NCBI GenBank assembly: GCA_002049455.2
Contig: KV918859.1
Location: 62,001 to 126,000 of the forward strand
Direction of reading: 5' to 3'
From: Porphyra umbilicalis
Lineage: Eukaryota > Rhodophyta > Bangiophyceae > Bangiales > Bangiaceae
Length of the DNA: 64,000 nucleotides
In this document: piece by piece, positions 41,890-53,022 of the stretch
How positions within the stretch are numbered: the stretch's first letter is position 1
How the letters are laid out: the number at the start of each line of letters is the position of its first letter
Notes under the pieces: generated by a model
Seen by the model: the letters and a program-made list of their open reading frames with translations, nothing else
The model's database searches: none
What the model was told of the DNA's origin: nothing
Program-made: the position numbers and the translations under genes

Positions 41890-42225
41890 ATGGCGCCGCC
41901 GGCGCTGCTGCGCCCCCCCCCCCCCCCGCCCGGCCCCCCCCCGCCCGGCCCCCCCCCGCCCCCCCCCCCCCCCCCCACGCCCCCACCCGTGCCGTCGACG
42001 CGGCCTCGCCCGCCACCCCGTCCACCTCGTCCACCCCGTCCACCTCGTCCACCTCGTCCGCGTCGTCGGCGTGGCCGCCGCCGGCCGCCCCCCCGCCGCT
42101 GCGGGTGCCCGGGCGCGCCCTCCCGCAGCCGCCGCCCCCACGGGCGGCGGCGGCCGAGGCGCCGCCGCTCCCGCGACGCCCGCATCGGTCGGCGGCGGGG
42201 GGCCCGCCGCCGTCGCTGCCGCTGC

Positions 42226-42275
<50 letters not shown>

Positions 42276-43082
42276 GACGCCCGCCGGCCGGCGGTGGCGC
42301 CGCCGCCGCTGCCGCCCAAACCCGCGGGGCTCGTCGGCGGCGCCGCCGCCGCCGACGCGCCGTCGCCGGCCGCCTCGTCCGTGGCCGACGGGGGGCTCCC
42401 CCGTGTGGGGCTCGGACGCGCCGGCGGCGGCGCCGCGGCCGCCGCCGCTTCCACCGCCGCGGCGCCGCCGCGGAGCCCCCCGTCAGACCTGTCAGACTGG
42501 TGGGACGGGGGCGGGGACGGCGGCGGCGCCACCCCCCCGCCCGTGGCCCTCTCCATCCCCGACGCAGACGACGACGCCTCGTCGCCGTCGTGGTCGGCGC
42601 TGCCGCTGCTGCGGGTGCCGCGGACGCCCCTCCCGCCCCTGCCGGCGGCGCCCGCGCGGCCGCTGCCGCCGCTGCCCGGCGGTCGGGGGCGGCCGCCGCC
42701 GCCGCCGCTGCCGGCGCGGCCCTTCCATCGGCCCCTCCCGCCGACGCCGCGGGGGCGGCCGGCCGCCGCTGCCGCCGCCGCCGCCGCCGCCGCCGCGGCA
42801 CCGCCGGCGGGCGACGAGGCGCGCGCCTCCGCCGCCGCCGACGCAGCGGCGGGGGGGGCGGCGGGGACCCCCCCCCCCCCCCCCCCGCGGCCACGCGTGC
42901 GCCTGCCCGTGCCGCCCCCGCCCCCGTGCGGGCGGCTCGCGGCCGGGGAGCTCCTCCGCGCGCACCTCTACCGCCCGGGGGCGCCCCGCACGCCCGCGGG
43001 GGAGGTCCACGCGGGCCTCGGCGTTGCGGCGGTGCCGGCGGCCGAGGCGGAGCCGGCGGTACTCGCCGCCGCCGTGGCCGCT

Positions 43083-43115
<33 letters not shown>

Positions 43116-44570
43116 CGGCGGGTGGTTTGGTCCGCGGCGCGCCCGCGCCGCCGTCCGCGGCGTGCAGGCGCCGCCGCCGCCACCGACGGCGGGGCGGCGG
43201 CGCCGCCGCCGCCGCCGACGGGGGCGCCGACCCCCCGCGTCCGCATTGAGTTTCGGCCGTACGCGGAGCAGGCGGCGCTCGCGCTGCCCGCCGCGTCGGC
43301 GGCGGCGCTCATTGACGCGGTCGCGTCGCCCGCCGGGGCGCCCACCCGCCGCCGTGACGCGGCGGCGCTGCTCGTCAAGGCGGCCATGGACGCCTACCTC
43401 GCCGCCCGCCCGGCGACCGCAGAGGCGCTGCTCGGCGGCGCGGCGGCGGCGCTCGCCGCCTCCCGCGTGCCCGCCCTCCGCGCGCACGTGGCGGGGCTGC
43501 TCGTCAATGTCGCCGCGCACGCGTCGTTGGCGCACTCGCCGCGCAAGGCGGCGGCGGCGACCGCCTCGTCGCCGGCGCTGGGGGGGGGGGACCCGCCGGC
43601 CGTCGGCGCATCCCCGCCGCCGCCGCCGGGCGGCGGGGCGGCTGCCGCCCCGCCGCCGCCGCTGGCTGCGACGGCGGATGCGCCGGGCGGGGGGGGGTGG
43701 CGTCGGCTGGCCCCGCGGCGGCGGCCACGGCTGCCGACGCTGCGGCCGCCGCCGCCGCCGCCGCCGCGCCGGGCGCCCCCCCCGCCGCCGACGATGATTG
43801 GGGCGCCGGCGGCTTTGTCGACGCCGTCGAAGCGTCGGTCTTTCGCCTCGCCGTGTCTGCAACGGCGGCGGCGGCGGCGGCGCGGGAGCGGCACCCGCCC
43901 GTGTGGGACGGCCTCCTCACGCTGCTGCTCGCGCTGCTGCGGGGCGCGTCGGCCGGCGTCGGCAGCGCGGCGGCGCGGCGCCTCGACGCCCTCGCCGCCG
44001 CGCCGGCGGCGGTGCGGGCGGCGGCGGCGGCGGCGGTCGGGGGGCAACTCGGGGGGGGGGTGGAGGTCGATTTCGTGCACCTCGTCCTCGCGCCGCTGCT
44101 GGCGCGGGCGGCGGGGGGGGGGTGACGCCGCTCGGCGCGGCGGCGCTGGCGGTCGTAGGGGGGGTCGACGTCCTCGCCGGCGCGTACGCGCGCGCGACCG
44201 AGCCGCCCGCGCAGGCGGTGCTGTTTCGGCTGCTGCTGCGGGTGGCCGCGTCGGCAGAAGTGCAGCGGGGGGGGGGGGGGCGCCCGTCGCTCCCGCCGTG
44301 CCCGCCGCCCCCGACGCGGCCCGCCGCCGCCAGCCGTGACGGCGGCGGAGACGGCGCCGACGGGGACGCTGCCGCGTCGGCGGCCACCGCCGCCGCCGCC
44401 GCCGCTGCCGAGGAGGCGGCGACCGCCCACCGGGGCGTGGAGGGGGTCCTCCTCGCCCACGGCGCGGCGGCGGCGGTCGTGCACTGGTTTCGGTGCGCCC
44501 CGCCCCCCGGGGCGGTGGCGGAAACCCTCCGCGCGGTCGCGTGGGCGCCGCTCGCCGCCGACGCGCGGCG

Positions 44571-44603
<33 letters not shown>

Positions 44604-45329
44604 CGCCGCCGCCGCCACCCCCGCCCCCGCCAGGCGCACGGCCCCCGTTGCTGGCACCGACGGTGGCGGCGTGGCCGCCCGCGCGGCGGCTGCGCGGGCG
44701 GTCGACAAGCCGACCGCCCTGCGGCTGCTCCTCGGCTTGACGCGCCTCGCCGCCGACCGCGCGGCGGCGGCCGGCCGCGCGCGCCGCGTGTGGGGCGTCG
44801 GTGAGGGCGCACGCGGGGGCGGCGTGGCGCCGCCGCCGCCGGCGCCGGTGCCAGGGGGTCTGCCGCCCGCCGCGCTCGACGCGGACGGCGCCGACGCGGC
44901 GGCGGGGGTGGGGATGGCCGTGGCGACCGCCGCCGAGGCGGCGGTGGGCCGCCTGCGGGCAACGCGGGGGGTGCCCCCCGAGGCGCTGTGGGGGCCCCTC
45001 GAGGGCGCCGTCGCGGACCTGTGCCGCCTCGCCGCCGCCGTCGACGGGCGGCGGCGGGTCGGCGGGCGGGGCGCCGCCGCCGGCGGGGGCGCGGCAGACG
45101 CCCCCGACGGGGACGCCAGCGGCACGGGCGGCGGCGCCGCGGCCGCCGACACGGACGATGGCATTGCCGACGCGGCGCTCGTCGTTTGCCGCGCGCTCTT
45201 CTCCCTCCTCCTTGTCATCCCGCCGGCGGCCGACGAGCGGGCGGGGGGGGACGGCGCACCCGACGCGGACGCGCGGCGCGTGGATGCGCCGCTGCTGGTC
45301 CCCCCCCCCCCGCACCCCCCCCCGATGGC

Positions 45330-45367
<38 letters not shown>

Positions 45368-45861
45368 AGCCGACGGCGGCGACGGCGTCAGCGACCCCCC
45401 CCCCCCCCAGACGAGGAGGCGGACGTGCCCGCCTTTCTCGGCGGCCGCCGCGTCGTGCCGTGGGCGCTCCTCTTTGCGGCGCCCACGTCTGGGTCGGCGG
45501 TGCTGCTCGCGCTGAGCGCGTGCCTCGCGCGCGGCCGCACCGCCGGCATCCCCGGCGGGCGCGTGTCCCTCGCGCGGCAGGCGCTTGCGGAGCTGGCGTC
45601 GCGCCTGGACGCGCCCGCCGCGGCGGCGGCGGGCGCCGCCGACGGCGACGCGGCGGTGGCCTTTCGCTCGACGCGGCGGCTGGGGGCGGGCGTGGCGGCG
45701 GAGGAGGCGGCGGGGGGGGGCGACGGGGGGCGGGGGGGGGGGGGGAGGTTGCGCGCCTCGCCCCAGCCACGCTGCGCTCGCTGCTCGCGGCGGCGCAGGC
45801 GGTGAATGATGCGGGCGGGTTGGGCGCCGCGGCGGCGGTGTTGGGGGGGGGACGGGTCTAG
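41890..45861 (+). CDS. Very GC-rich host-like gene, Pro/Ala-rich then helical repeats, frame broken at homopolymers
   Basis: Not recognised as a named family. The likely start is MAPPALLRPPPP at 41890. Protein sense then runs in successive frames: about 41985-43690 (Pro/Ser/Thr- and Pro-rich region, SDLSDWWDGG, then VRIEFRPYAEQAALALP and helical segments AALLVKAAMDAYLAARP, VPALRAHVAGLLVNVAAHASL), 43697-44110 (DDDWGAGGFVDAVEASVFRLAV, WDGLLTLLLALLRG), 44115-45310 (LAGAYARATEPPAQAVLFRLLLRV, ALVVCRALFSLLLVIPP), 45400-45720 (VPAFLGGRRVVPWALLFAAP) and a final 45750-45861 segment (LAPATLRSLLAAAQAVNDAGG). Every switch falls at C or G runs of 8-18 bases. The repeated amphipathic helices suggest an armadillo/HEAT-like fold after a Pro-rich, FH1-like N-terminus; that is inference. 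Either the run lengths are misassembled or the gene is decaying by slippage. Confidence 0.5.
45500..45720 (+). repeat. Inverted duplication, copy within the GC-rich gene
   Basis: GTGCTGCTCGCGCTGAGCGC onward, encoding LLALSACLARGRTAGIPGGR. It pairs with the minus strand of 46130-46344. Confidence 0.75.
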
Positions 45862-46129
45862 TCGTCCCACAATGGGGCGGGCGGGCGTCGTGGCACCCGG
45901 TCAGACGGCTGCGCGCGGGGCGCGGGCGCGTCGGGCGGGGACGTGGGGGTCGTCGACGTGGGCGGCCCAAGCCGTGTGCACCGCGCTGCACCTCTCCGTG
46001 TTGGTGACGGGCCTGTCCGTCCCGTTTGTCGTTGGGTGGCGGCTCGGTCCTCGCGACCGTCCCCGTGTTGTGTTGGCTCGGCCGCCGCCGTCGCGTTTGC
46101 GGACGGCCGTTCCACGCCTGTCGCGCGGG

Positions 46130-46344
46130 CGTCTTGCCGACCGCCACGTCCGCCCCCAACCGCCGCGTCGCCGCTGCCGCGTCGCCGCCGCCGCGTCCCC
46201 GTCGGCCGCGCCCGCCGCCGCCGCGGCGGACGCATGCAGGCGCGGCGCCAGCTCTGCCAGCGCCCGTGGCGCGACGGGCACGCGCCCGCTCTGGGTGTCG
46301 GCGGTGCGGCCGCGGGTGAGGCGAGCGCTCAGCCCGAGCAGCAC
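46130..46344 (-). pseudogene. Inverted partial copy of the 3' part of the GC-rich gene
   Basis: Read on the minus strand from 46344: GTGCTGCTCGGGCTGAGCGC onward, encoding LLGLSARLTRGRTADTQSGR, ALAELAPRLHASAAAAAGAADGDAA. The plus-strand gene has the corresponding ALAELASRLDAPAAAAAGAADGDAA. Similarity is high for about 200 bases, then fades. The two copies face each other across about 410 bases, giving a large potential hairpin. Confidence 0.75.
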
Positions 46345-47640
46345 CGCCGCGCGTGACGTCGGCGCGATGCAAGGCAGAGCCCAATGTGCGACAAGAAGGC
46401 CGCCGCGCTGATCTCCTTGTAAAAAGTAGGCGCCCTCTTTTGTCTATTAGAGACCTTCGGCGGTGCCGAGCGTGCGTGCCGTCTGGGTGCCGGCAAGCAC
46501 CCTCTTTGCCGCGTCGACTCATATCATGGTGATATCCGTTGTCGCTGCGGCCCTGGTGTGCCGCGTCCCTCCAGTATGGCCCCCTCCCAGCCACCAGGTG
46601 CGCAACAGATGCCAGCGCGCCGTGATCGCTCAGTGACTGTGCTTGCAAGCAGAAATGCAGACAAATTTGTTCCTGACTGTGTTTGATGTGAACGACAAGT
46701 CTTCACGTGGACAGTCATGGGGTGAGTCAAACCCCACACACATCAGCACGGTTTTGTGGTGACTCCTTGTTGGACCCATCGCTCAGGGTCGAATGACTGG
46801 CCAGCGTTGTGCCACTGGTGCACCCGTACCACCAAGTACGGCCGTCCCCCACACGCCACAGGGGTCAATTTCATAACCCAAGACGGTTCCACAAGGCCAG
46901 GACCCTTCCCGCCGTACCGCTGAGGCAGCTGCAGGCAGGGCCGCTGCGCCCATAAACGCTGCAGACAGTCTTATTATTATGACAATATATATGTGCAGAG
47001 AGCGCAGCAAAGCGCCCAGAATATTGTGGGCGCTGGGTGGGCGCTGGAGGGCCCTCTGAGCGCCCATAGAGCGCGAACAATGCGCCTCAAAACAGACCAA
47101 ATACGTACCGGCATGGGGCCGTCCCATGACCCACCTTGTGTTGCCCCTCGTACTTGCATGTATTGAGTTTGCTCACCCTGCGTGGCCACTCGTACTTATG
47201 TGTACTTCTTTTCTCAGATGACCGTGCACCTATTCTCACCGGATAATCCGAGAGCATCCCCACGGCGGTGGCGGACGACAAATCCTCGGACTTTTTTGGT
47301 ATGATCGCAGTATTGCTGTCTTCCCAATTTTGGCCGATGTGGTCAAAGTCAAGACAGGGTCTCGGTGCTGAATGGATGGCTGAGAAGCAGTTTCGCACAG
47401 TTGATCACCCCTCTTGACATCGACGGCATCGGCCAAAATAGGGAAGACAGCAATATTCCGATGTATTGGTTTGAGCAGACGAGTCGATCTGCGTGTGTGT
47501 TTTTTACTGTTGTCCGACAGACGCACTGCGTCCGCCCCAACGAGTATAACGGGGCCCACAGGGGCCCGTCTGCGGTCGCGGTCACCCCCCCGTGGCTATG
47601 AGCCCACGTCATGAGCCCCACCCGCCAGCAGGCCGGGACA
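46345..47640. other. Intergenic, lower GC, with small palindromes
   Basis: No gene supported. It contains a short palindromic patch around 46810-46845 (CACTGGTGCACCCGTACCACC/AAGTACGG) and the foldback at 47311-47455. An A/T stretch ATTATTATGACAATATATATG at about 46970-46992 may be promoter-like or simply low-complexity. Confidence 0.35.
47311..47455. repeat. Foldback repeat with 44-bp arms
   Basis: TATTGCTGTCTTCCCAATTT and onward (47311-47354) pairs with 47412-47455, ending AAATAGGGAAGACAGCAATA, at about 85% identity around a 57-base loop. GGCCGATG and its complement CATCGGCC lie within the arms. Probably a small foldback element. Confidence 0.7.
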
Positions 47641-47654
47641 ATGGCACCCCCCCC

Positions 47655-49189
47655 CTAACCAGTCACCCTATTGGCGTCACCACCGTCGACCACACCACCC
47701 ATATCGACGCCCACCCCGTCAGGTTGATCGCCGCCACCCTTCCCGCCATCCTCGACAATGCCGTTGACAGAGCCGGCGAACGTGCCACACCCAGTCGCGA
47801 CGCCGTCCTCACGGGGGTCCACCTGCATGGGATCGTTTGCCGTGGCGGCTCCCTCGTCCGCGTCGACCATGTCTGAAACATCCACGTCTGACTCGTAGAT
47901 GCCCTCACTGTCCTCGTTGTCGTCGTCCGCGTCGCCCCTGCCCTGCTTCTGGCCGTCCGCGTCACCACTGCCGCCCTCTTTGCCGTCCGCGTCACCACTG
48001 CCGCCCTCCTTGTCGTCCGCGTCGCCACTGCCCATCTTCTTGTCGTCGTCCGCGTCGGCACTGCCGTCCTTGTCGTCGTCCTCGTCCGCGGAACAATCCA
48101 CCATCTCGTAGACCGTTTCAGAGCTGGGCGTCCCCTCCTCCCGCCCGCCGTCCGCGGCGGTCCCGTCCTCCTCCTGTCCGTCGTCCACCACGGGTGGGTG
48201 GCTTGCAGCGCCCTCGTCGTCCGTCGCCCCACCGTTTGCATCGGCGGGGACGGCTGCGAGTCGCCACTGCCCATCTTCTTGTCGTCGTCCGCGTCGGCAC
48301 TGCCGCCCTCCTTGTCGTCGTCTGTGTCGGCACTGCCGTCCTCGTCGCCGCCGTCTGTGTCGGTACTGTCGTCCTCGTCGTTCCTGCCGTCCTCGTCGTC
48401 GTCCTCGTCCGCGGAACAATCCACCATCTTGTAGACCGTTTCAGAGCTGGGCGTCCCCTCCTCCCGCCCGCCGTCCGCGGCGGTCCCGTCCTCCTCCTGT
48501 CCGTCGTCCACCACGGGTGGGTGGCTTGCAGCGCCCTCGTCGTCCGTCGCCCCACCGTTTGCATCGGCGGGGACGGCTGCGAGTCGCGGCGGGGCGGGAA
48601 GTTCCCGCGACAGACCGACGACGGTCGGGTCGGCGTCGCCATTCCGGGATGTCACGGAAACCGACCAGCCCGGGGACCGACACACGGGGTTGTGCTCCAC
48701 ATTAACAATGTTGGCCACAAACGCCGGCCAGTCTCGGGCGGTGATCTGATTGTCGGCCAAATTGACGACGTCCAGGTTGGTCAGGCCTGCGAGCCCATCC
48801 GGCGGTGCGCGCAACTGGTTGCGTGCGAGGTCCAACCACCGCACGTGCACCAGCCCCGTGACGTCCGCGGTAGTAAAGGAACAGTCGGTCGCGGTGAGGG
48901 AGCGCAGCGTCGCGGCAAGCGCTCGGAGGGGATCTTTGGGCCAATGGCGCAAGGGGTTGAACGAGATGTCGAGCACACGCACACCCCACGCCGCCGACCA
49001 TCCAAAGCAGCTCAGCTTCGTCAACCAGTTGCGAGCGAGGTGGATGCACCACAGCGGTCGGGTTTTCACCGCGACCTCGATCCCCTCGACAAGGAACGTT
49101 TCAACATCTTCCGCCTCCAACTCTTGCGAAGCGGCAAACCAACAGCCACTCTCGCGGATGCGGCCCAACCAGACGTCCTGCTTGTCCAT
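47655..49189 (-). CDS. Leucine-rich-repeat protein with acidic Asp-rich tail, internal out-of-frame duplication
   Basis: The start is ATG at 49189 (MDKQDVWLGRIRESGCWFAA). Residues about 45-165 carry LRR units of SDS22-like type (WGVRVLDISFNPLRHW, VHVRWLDLARNQLRAPPDGLAGL, TNLDVVNLADNQITARDW, VNVEHNPVC), a fold for protein-protein contacts. A linker (AVPADANGGATDDEGAASHP) leads into a long Asp/Gly/Glu tail (SADEDDDEDG, STDTDGGDEDGSADTDDDKEGG). The linker and first acidic part are duplicated 323 bp further on. Since 323 is not a multiple of three, the frame from the first copy continues out of phase into an Arg/Thr/Trp-rich tail ending at 47663, while the original sense resumes in another frame from about 48270 and ends at 47655 (GDANRVTG). 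Before the duplication the protein would have read through to that end. Intracellular localisation is likely (no signal peptide). Confidence 0.65.
48118..48584 (-). repeat. 323-bp offset tandem duplication in the LRR gene
   Basis: GAGCTGGGCGTCCCCTCCTC starts at 48121 and again at 48444. The match runs about 140 bases through to GGACGGCTGCGAGTCG (ends near 48262 and 48585), and the Asp-rich parts on both sides are also similar. Near-identity indicates a recent event. Confidence 0.8.
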
Positions 49190-50073
49190 TGGTGAATACA
49201 GGGCAGGGGGGAGGGGGGGGGGAAGGGGGCACAGACTGGGGCGCCCACACGGTGGCGGGGGGCCCGCGGAAACAGCCCGGCGGTGGTCGCGTCGGGGGTG
49301 GGCACGGTGAGCGGTGGGACCACAAGACGACCGTGTTGCAGCACTTGGCGCAGGGGCGCTCTTGACGGTCTTTGTGTGCGGCGCTCAGCGCGTCCACGTG
49401 CCCCCTGTTGAGACCCAACGTCCACCCGGGGCGCGCACGAATGCACACGAATGGGAGACAGTGTCAGAGGCGCGCCCCTGACAATGTTTTTTGGTTGGAG
49501 GACCCGCCACGCGTCAGGACCACACTGGTGGTGGGACGACCTACACTCTGTGTACAGCCAATGTCCGCTCATGTCGCCGGGATGCAGGAACTGGGGGGGG
49601 CGACAGTGTGCGTGGCGCGACCGGAAAAACGCTTTTTTCCCTGCTCTCCCAGATCTATATATAGCAGGGTGCCAGACCACTGGAGCGCACATATCCGGAT
49701 ATGGACTGTACCGGTGCCGGGGCTGTTGGTGTGCGTGTTTTCCAGCATCCCACGTCGGCCCGTTTCTTTCCCATCAGACGCATGCGAAACGGTCCGTAGT
49801 GCTGCTGCACAGTAGGCGCCCCTGCCGCCGTCACGGGGCGCGGTGCTCGGCAACCCCATTGGAAAAGGGGACCTGACAGGAGCGGGTGTGGACGAGACGA
49901 CAGCATTGACGGAGTGTGGCGGGCGGGGACGCACCGTTTTGATAGGATCGCTGAGAGCCTCTGATGCCCCCACCACCCACTCGGACGCGGTGGACAAAAC
50001 TGTGGGTCGACGGCGTGGGTCGGGGACACGTTTCACGCCACGTTAAGCCTTGGACCCACATTTCCATCCCATA
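49190..50073. other. Intergenic; presumed promoter region of the LRR gene
   Basis: No gene supported. A TATA-like CTATATATAG at 49655-49664, within CCCTGCT...AGCAGGG, lies about 470 bases before the LRR start codon; whether it is used is unknown. Confidence 0.35.
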
Positions 50074-50706
50074 TGGTGCGTGTCCCAAAAATGAGACATG
50101 CGCGGTTTCTGAAGGACTGACACATCACTGCACGGGGGCAGGCGGCGTGGGGTACGAGAAAATTCTCGACTGGCCTCCATGGAAAGAGCCTCTCCCGACG
50201 CGTGCTTGGCTGACAACTCCTTAATACCCGCCTGTGGGCCCTGTTCTGTGGACCTCTCAGATAGCCCCGATCTTGGAGCCAGTCTTTTTCAGGTTCTTGG
50301 GGTTAAAGGTTTGCAACGCCAAAGCTCATGTGCTAACTGGAGCTTCGATGCGGGGTGTCCCAAATCGTGTTTTCCTCACAGGGGGCTACATGGCGGTCTT
50401 TTTCAGGTTTTTATTGGTAAGGTGGTGCCCTTTTCTTGGTGCACAAATTGTCAGCGCATGCCTGCTCTAGTATCTGTGCATTTGATTGGGCCGCGTGATC
50501 GTCACTAAAGTAGTCGAAGTTGCAATGAATGACACTTTCCCCCATGACACGTCAGGATGTGCCGCCTCTTCTAACACTGTCAGGGGCTGTTCTGGAAGCA
50601 TAGTGGGACCGAGTGGGTCACATTACATTATCGGACCGTTGCAGAAGGCCAGTGGGCCGAGAAAAAAAGAAAAAACCGCCATGTCTCATTTTTGGGACAC
50701 GCACCA
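50074..50706. mobile_element. 633-bp TA-flanked MITE with long perfect TIRs
   Basis: TIRs start TGGTGCGTGTCCCAAAAATG and pair perfectly with the other end. The match is 31 bp including the flanking CATA/TATG (50070-50100 with 50680-50710). The immediate flank is TA on both sides, as left by Tc1/mariner-type insertion. No coding capacity. Related in layout to the MITE at 53023-53258. Confidence 0.8.
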
Positions 50707-50936
50707 TATGACATATATTCCCTGGCCTTTAGGACAGGGTAGGGTTGCACACGACGCCACGCCTAAAGCGTGGAGGGGGGACAACACGCGGTGACACTTT
50801 CCTGGCCTGCCCGTGCCTGTGAACCCGTGCTGCCCTGCCGCCGGGGCTTGCTCAGGCGGCGGGCGGCGGAAGAGGCCGGGGCGGGGAGCGGGATCTGCCG
50901 CGTCGCGCCCCCAGTCCTGCCCGCCGCGACAACCTC
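50707..50936. other. Short interval 3' of the propeller-like gene
   Basis: Contains the 22-bp sequence CCCTGGCCTTTAGGACAGGG (50720-50741 with TA) whose inverted copy lies at 54418-54439. Otherwise it is the 3' flank of the next gene. Confidence 0.35.
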
Positions 50937-52451
50937 TCAGATGGCAATGCCCACATTCAGACCAGTGTTGGGGAGGCTGGCCGAGGCGCCCCCAGCCTCC
51001 GTCGCGGCCGGCGCCACCGCCACTGGCAGCGGCGGCGGGCGAAGCGGCGGCGCCCCCGCGCCCCCCCCCTCTAGCCGCCCCACCGTCTGCAGCTCATACA
51101 ACTCCATGGTGCCCCGGCACACCTCTGAACCGCTCGTGTAGTAGACCCGGCTGGCGTCGCGGTTGGGCGTGGCGGGGGCGCCCGAGTTCCGCGATCGCAC
51201 CCCCCCGTCGACGCAGCTGTGGGTGGTGGCGAGCGGCACCACCCGCCGGGTGGACACCTCCAGTGCCACCACCTTGCCGCAGATCCAGTCCCCCGCCGCG
51301 CCCGCGGCGCACGTATCCCCCGACAGCACCACCCAGCCAGGGCGGTCATACGCCTGGCCCGACACGGCCACCCGGGGGCCCCCATCGGGGCCCCCATCAC
51401 GGGGCACGCGGAAGAGGGGCGCTCGGACGAAGGTGACCAGGTCCACCGCCACCACCCACCCCGAATCTTCCACCCCCGCGTCGTCCACGACGGCCACGAG
51501 CGTGTCGTGGCCGCTGCCCGCCGCCACCATCACGTCCGCCACATCGTCGGTGAGGAGGCGGGTGGCCATCACCCGCCGGCACGCTGTCATGGCCGCGTCG
51601 TACACATACACTCCCGCGACCGCAAACGACACCAGCACCGCGCTGCCGCTGGGGGTGACGCGGGCACCCGTGACAGGGCCCCACGCCGCGGGCCACGAGG
51701 TGAGGGTGCCCACCGCGGTGGGCGGCGACGACGACACGTCCAGCAATGCCACGCCGCGCACGCTCTGCCGGACGCTCCAGTACGCATAGCGGCTGCCGTT
51801 GCGGCTCGGGTATGTTGTTTGCCAGTGGCGCGAGTAAGCCCCCGGGAGGGCGGCAAAGAGGGTTTGGCCGACACCACCCGTGGCACCCTGTCGGGTGTCG
51901 CTCTCACCCGTCGGGGGGGACAGGACCGTCGCCGCCCCCGATGCCACGTCCCACGCGACGAGCTCCGCGGACGCGTTTGGGTAGTAGTCGCCGCTGCCGC
52001 GAAAGAAGACCAACGCGGGCGGCCCCAACGGCCGCCAGTGGGGCATGCCCGCCCGGAAGCCCGCCGGCGCCGGCGCGCGCCGCCCGTCAATGCGCCGGTA
52101 GGTGCTCATGCCCTTGGCAAAGGGGTTGCTCCTGCTGTCCTCGTACAGTAGAACCAACGCCCCGTCGGGGCTCTCGACCTGCAGGCCCGCCCGGAGGATC
52201 GGCTCCAAGTCGTCGGTCGCCGCCGTCAGCCGCCGGACGGGAGAGCCGTAGGACGCGTCGGCGACGGTCGCCAAGAGGGGCGGCCGCCGCCAGCCCGGGG
52301 GCGGGGGCGCCCCATCAGCGCCGGGGGGGGGGTTGGCCGGCAGCGCCGCTGCCGCCTCCCAGCGGGGGTGGGCGGGCGCAATCGCCACCAGCACCACCAG
52401 CGCGGCGCCGGCGCCGAGGAGGAGGAGGCGGGGGAACGCCCGGCCGTTCAT
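50937..52451 (-). CDS. Signal-anchored or secreted protein, probable beta-propeller, function unknown
   Basis: An intact intronless frame of 504 residues. I chose the ATG at 52451 (MNGRAFPRLLLLGAGAALVV) over an upstream in-frame position because it opens directly onto a hydrophobic segment (residues 8-27) after a short basic stretch, as in signal peptides or type II anchors. The rest has regularly spaced short beta-like phrases with aromatic or Asp turns (ELVAWDVASGAATVLSPP, GVALLDVSSSPPTAVGTL, AGVYVYDAAMTACRRV, GWVVAVDLVTFVRAPLF, ASRVYYTSGSEVCRG), suggestive of a TolB/YVTN-like propeller. Cys residues in the second half (DTCAAG, WICG, HSCVDGG, EVCRG) could form disulfides, fitting export. 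No catalytic motif recognised. Its intact frame among decayed neighbours suggests an active host gene. Confidence 0.7.
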   Translation of the reverse strand: MNGRAFPRLLLLGAGAALVVLVAIAPAHPRWEAAAALPANPPPGADGAPPPPGWRRPPLLATVADASYGSPVRRLTAATDDLEPILRAGLQVESPDGALVLLYEDSRSNPFAKGMSTYRRIDGRRAPAPAGFRAGMPHWRPLGPPALVFFRGSGDYYPNASAELVAWDVASGAATVLSPPTGESDTRQGATGGVGQTLFAALPGAYSRHWQTTYPSRNGSRYAYWSVRQSVRGVALLDVSSSPPTAVGTLTSWPAAWGPVTGARVTPSGSAVLVSFAVAGVYVYDAAMTACRRVMATRLLTDDVADVMVAAGSGHDTLVAVVDDAGVEDSGWVVAVDLVTFVRAPLFRVPRDGGPDGGPRVAVSGQAYDRPGWVVLSGDTCAAGAAGDWICGKVVALEVSTRRVVPLATTHSCVDGGVRSRNSGAPATPNRDASRVYYTSGSEVCRGTMELYELQTVGRLEGGGAGAPPLRPPPLPVAVAPAATEAGGASASLPNTGLNVGIAI

Positions 52452-52762
52452 TGTGAAGGGGGGGGGAAGGGTGGGGGGAGCGCAAGGGGAACGGGCGAGC
52501 AAGACGTCGCGTGAGCCCGGGGGCAGGAGAAGGGGCGAGCTGTGATGTGAGGGGCGGTCGGCCGTGATGGCGCAGGGCGGGAGGGCGTACGGGGCTACTA
52601 CACAGGCCGGGTGGGCGTGTGGTGGTGCGCACGGCGGCCTGTATCTCAGTAGCGGGCAGGTGCATCAGACCATTGGGCTCCGGGCGCACATGACAAGGAC
52701 CGTAACGGTGATGCTGTGCTAAGCCGCAGCGCGTGGGAGGCACAAGTCCCACTGCCCTCTCT
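52452..52762. promoter_or_regulatory. Presumed 5' region of the propeller-like gene
   Basis: G-run GGGGGGGGAAGGGTGGGGGG just upstream of the ATG; no TATA motif. Assignment by position. Confidence 0.3.
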
Positions 52763-53022
52763 GCGCAGTGGGGCTCGTTGCAGGATCCACGACGAGGGCG
52801 TTTTTTCCCCCCGATCGCTCGTTTTTGCTCGTTGACGAGGGTACTTTCCTCGTCAAAACCTCGTCACTCGGTTATGATATGCCTGATCGAGATTCTCGAC
52901 CTCGACAATAACAGCTCTGGGCCTGTACTGAAAGCGCGTACGCGAAAACACCCTGGCCTGGAGTTGTGCTGTGATCGAAGACAATCTATTTAATATACGA
53001 GTAAGTTCTGGAGCATTATTTA

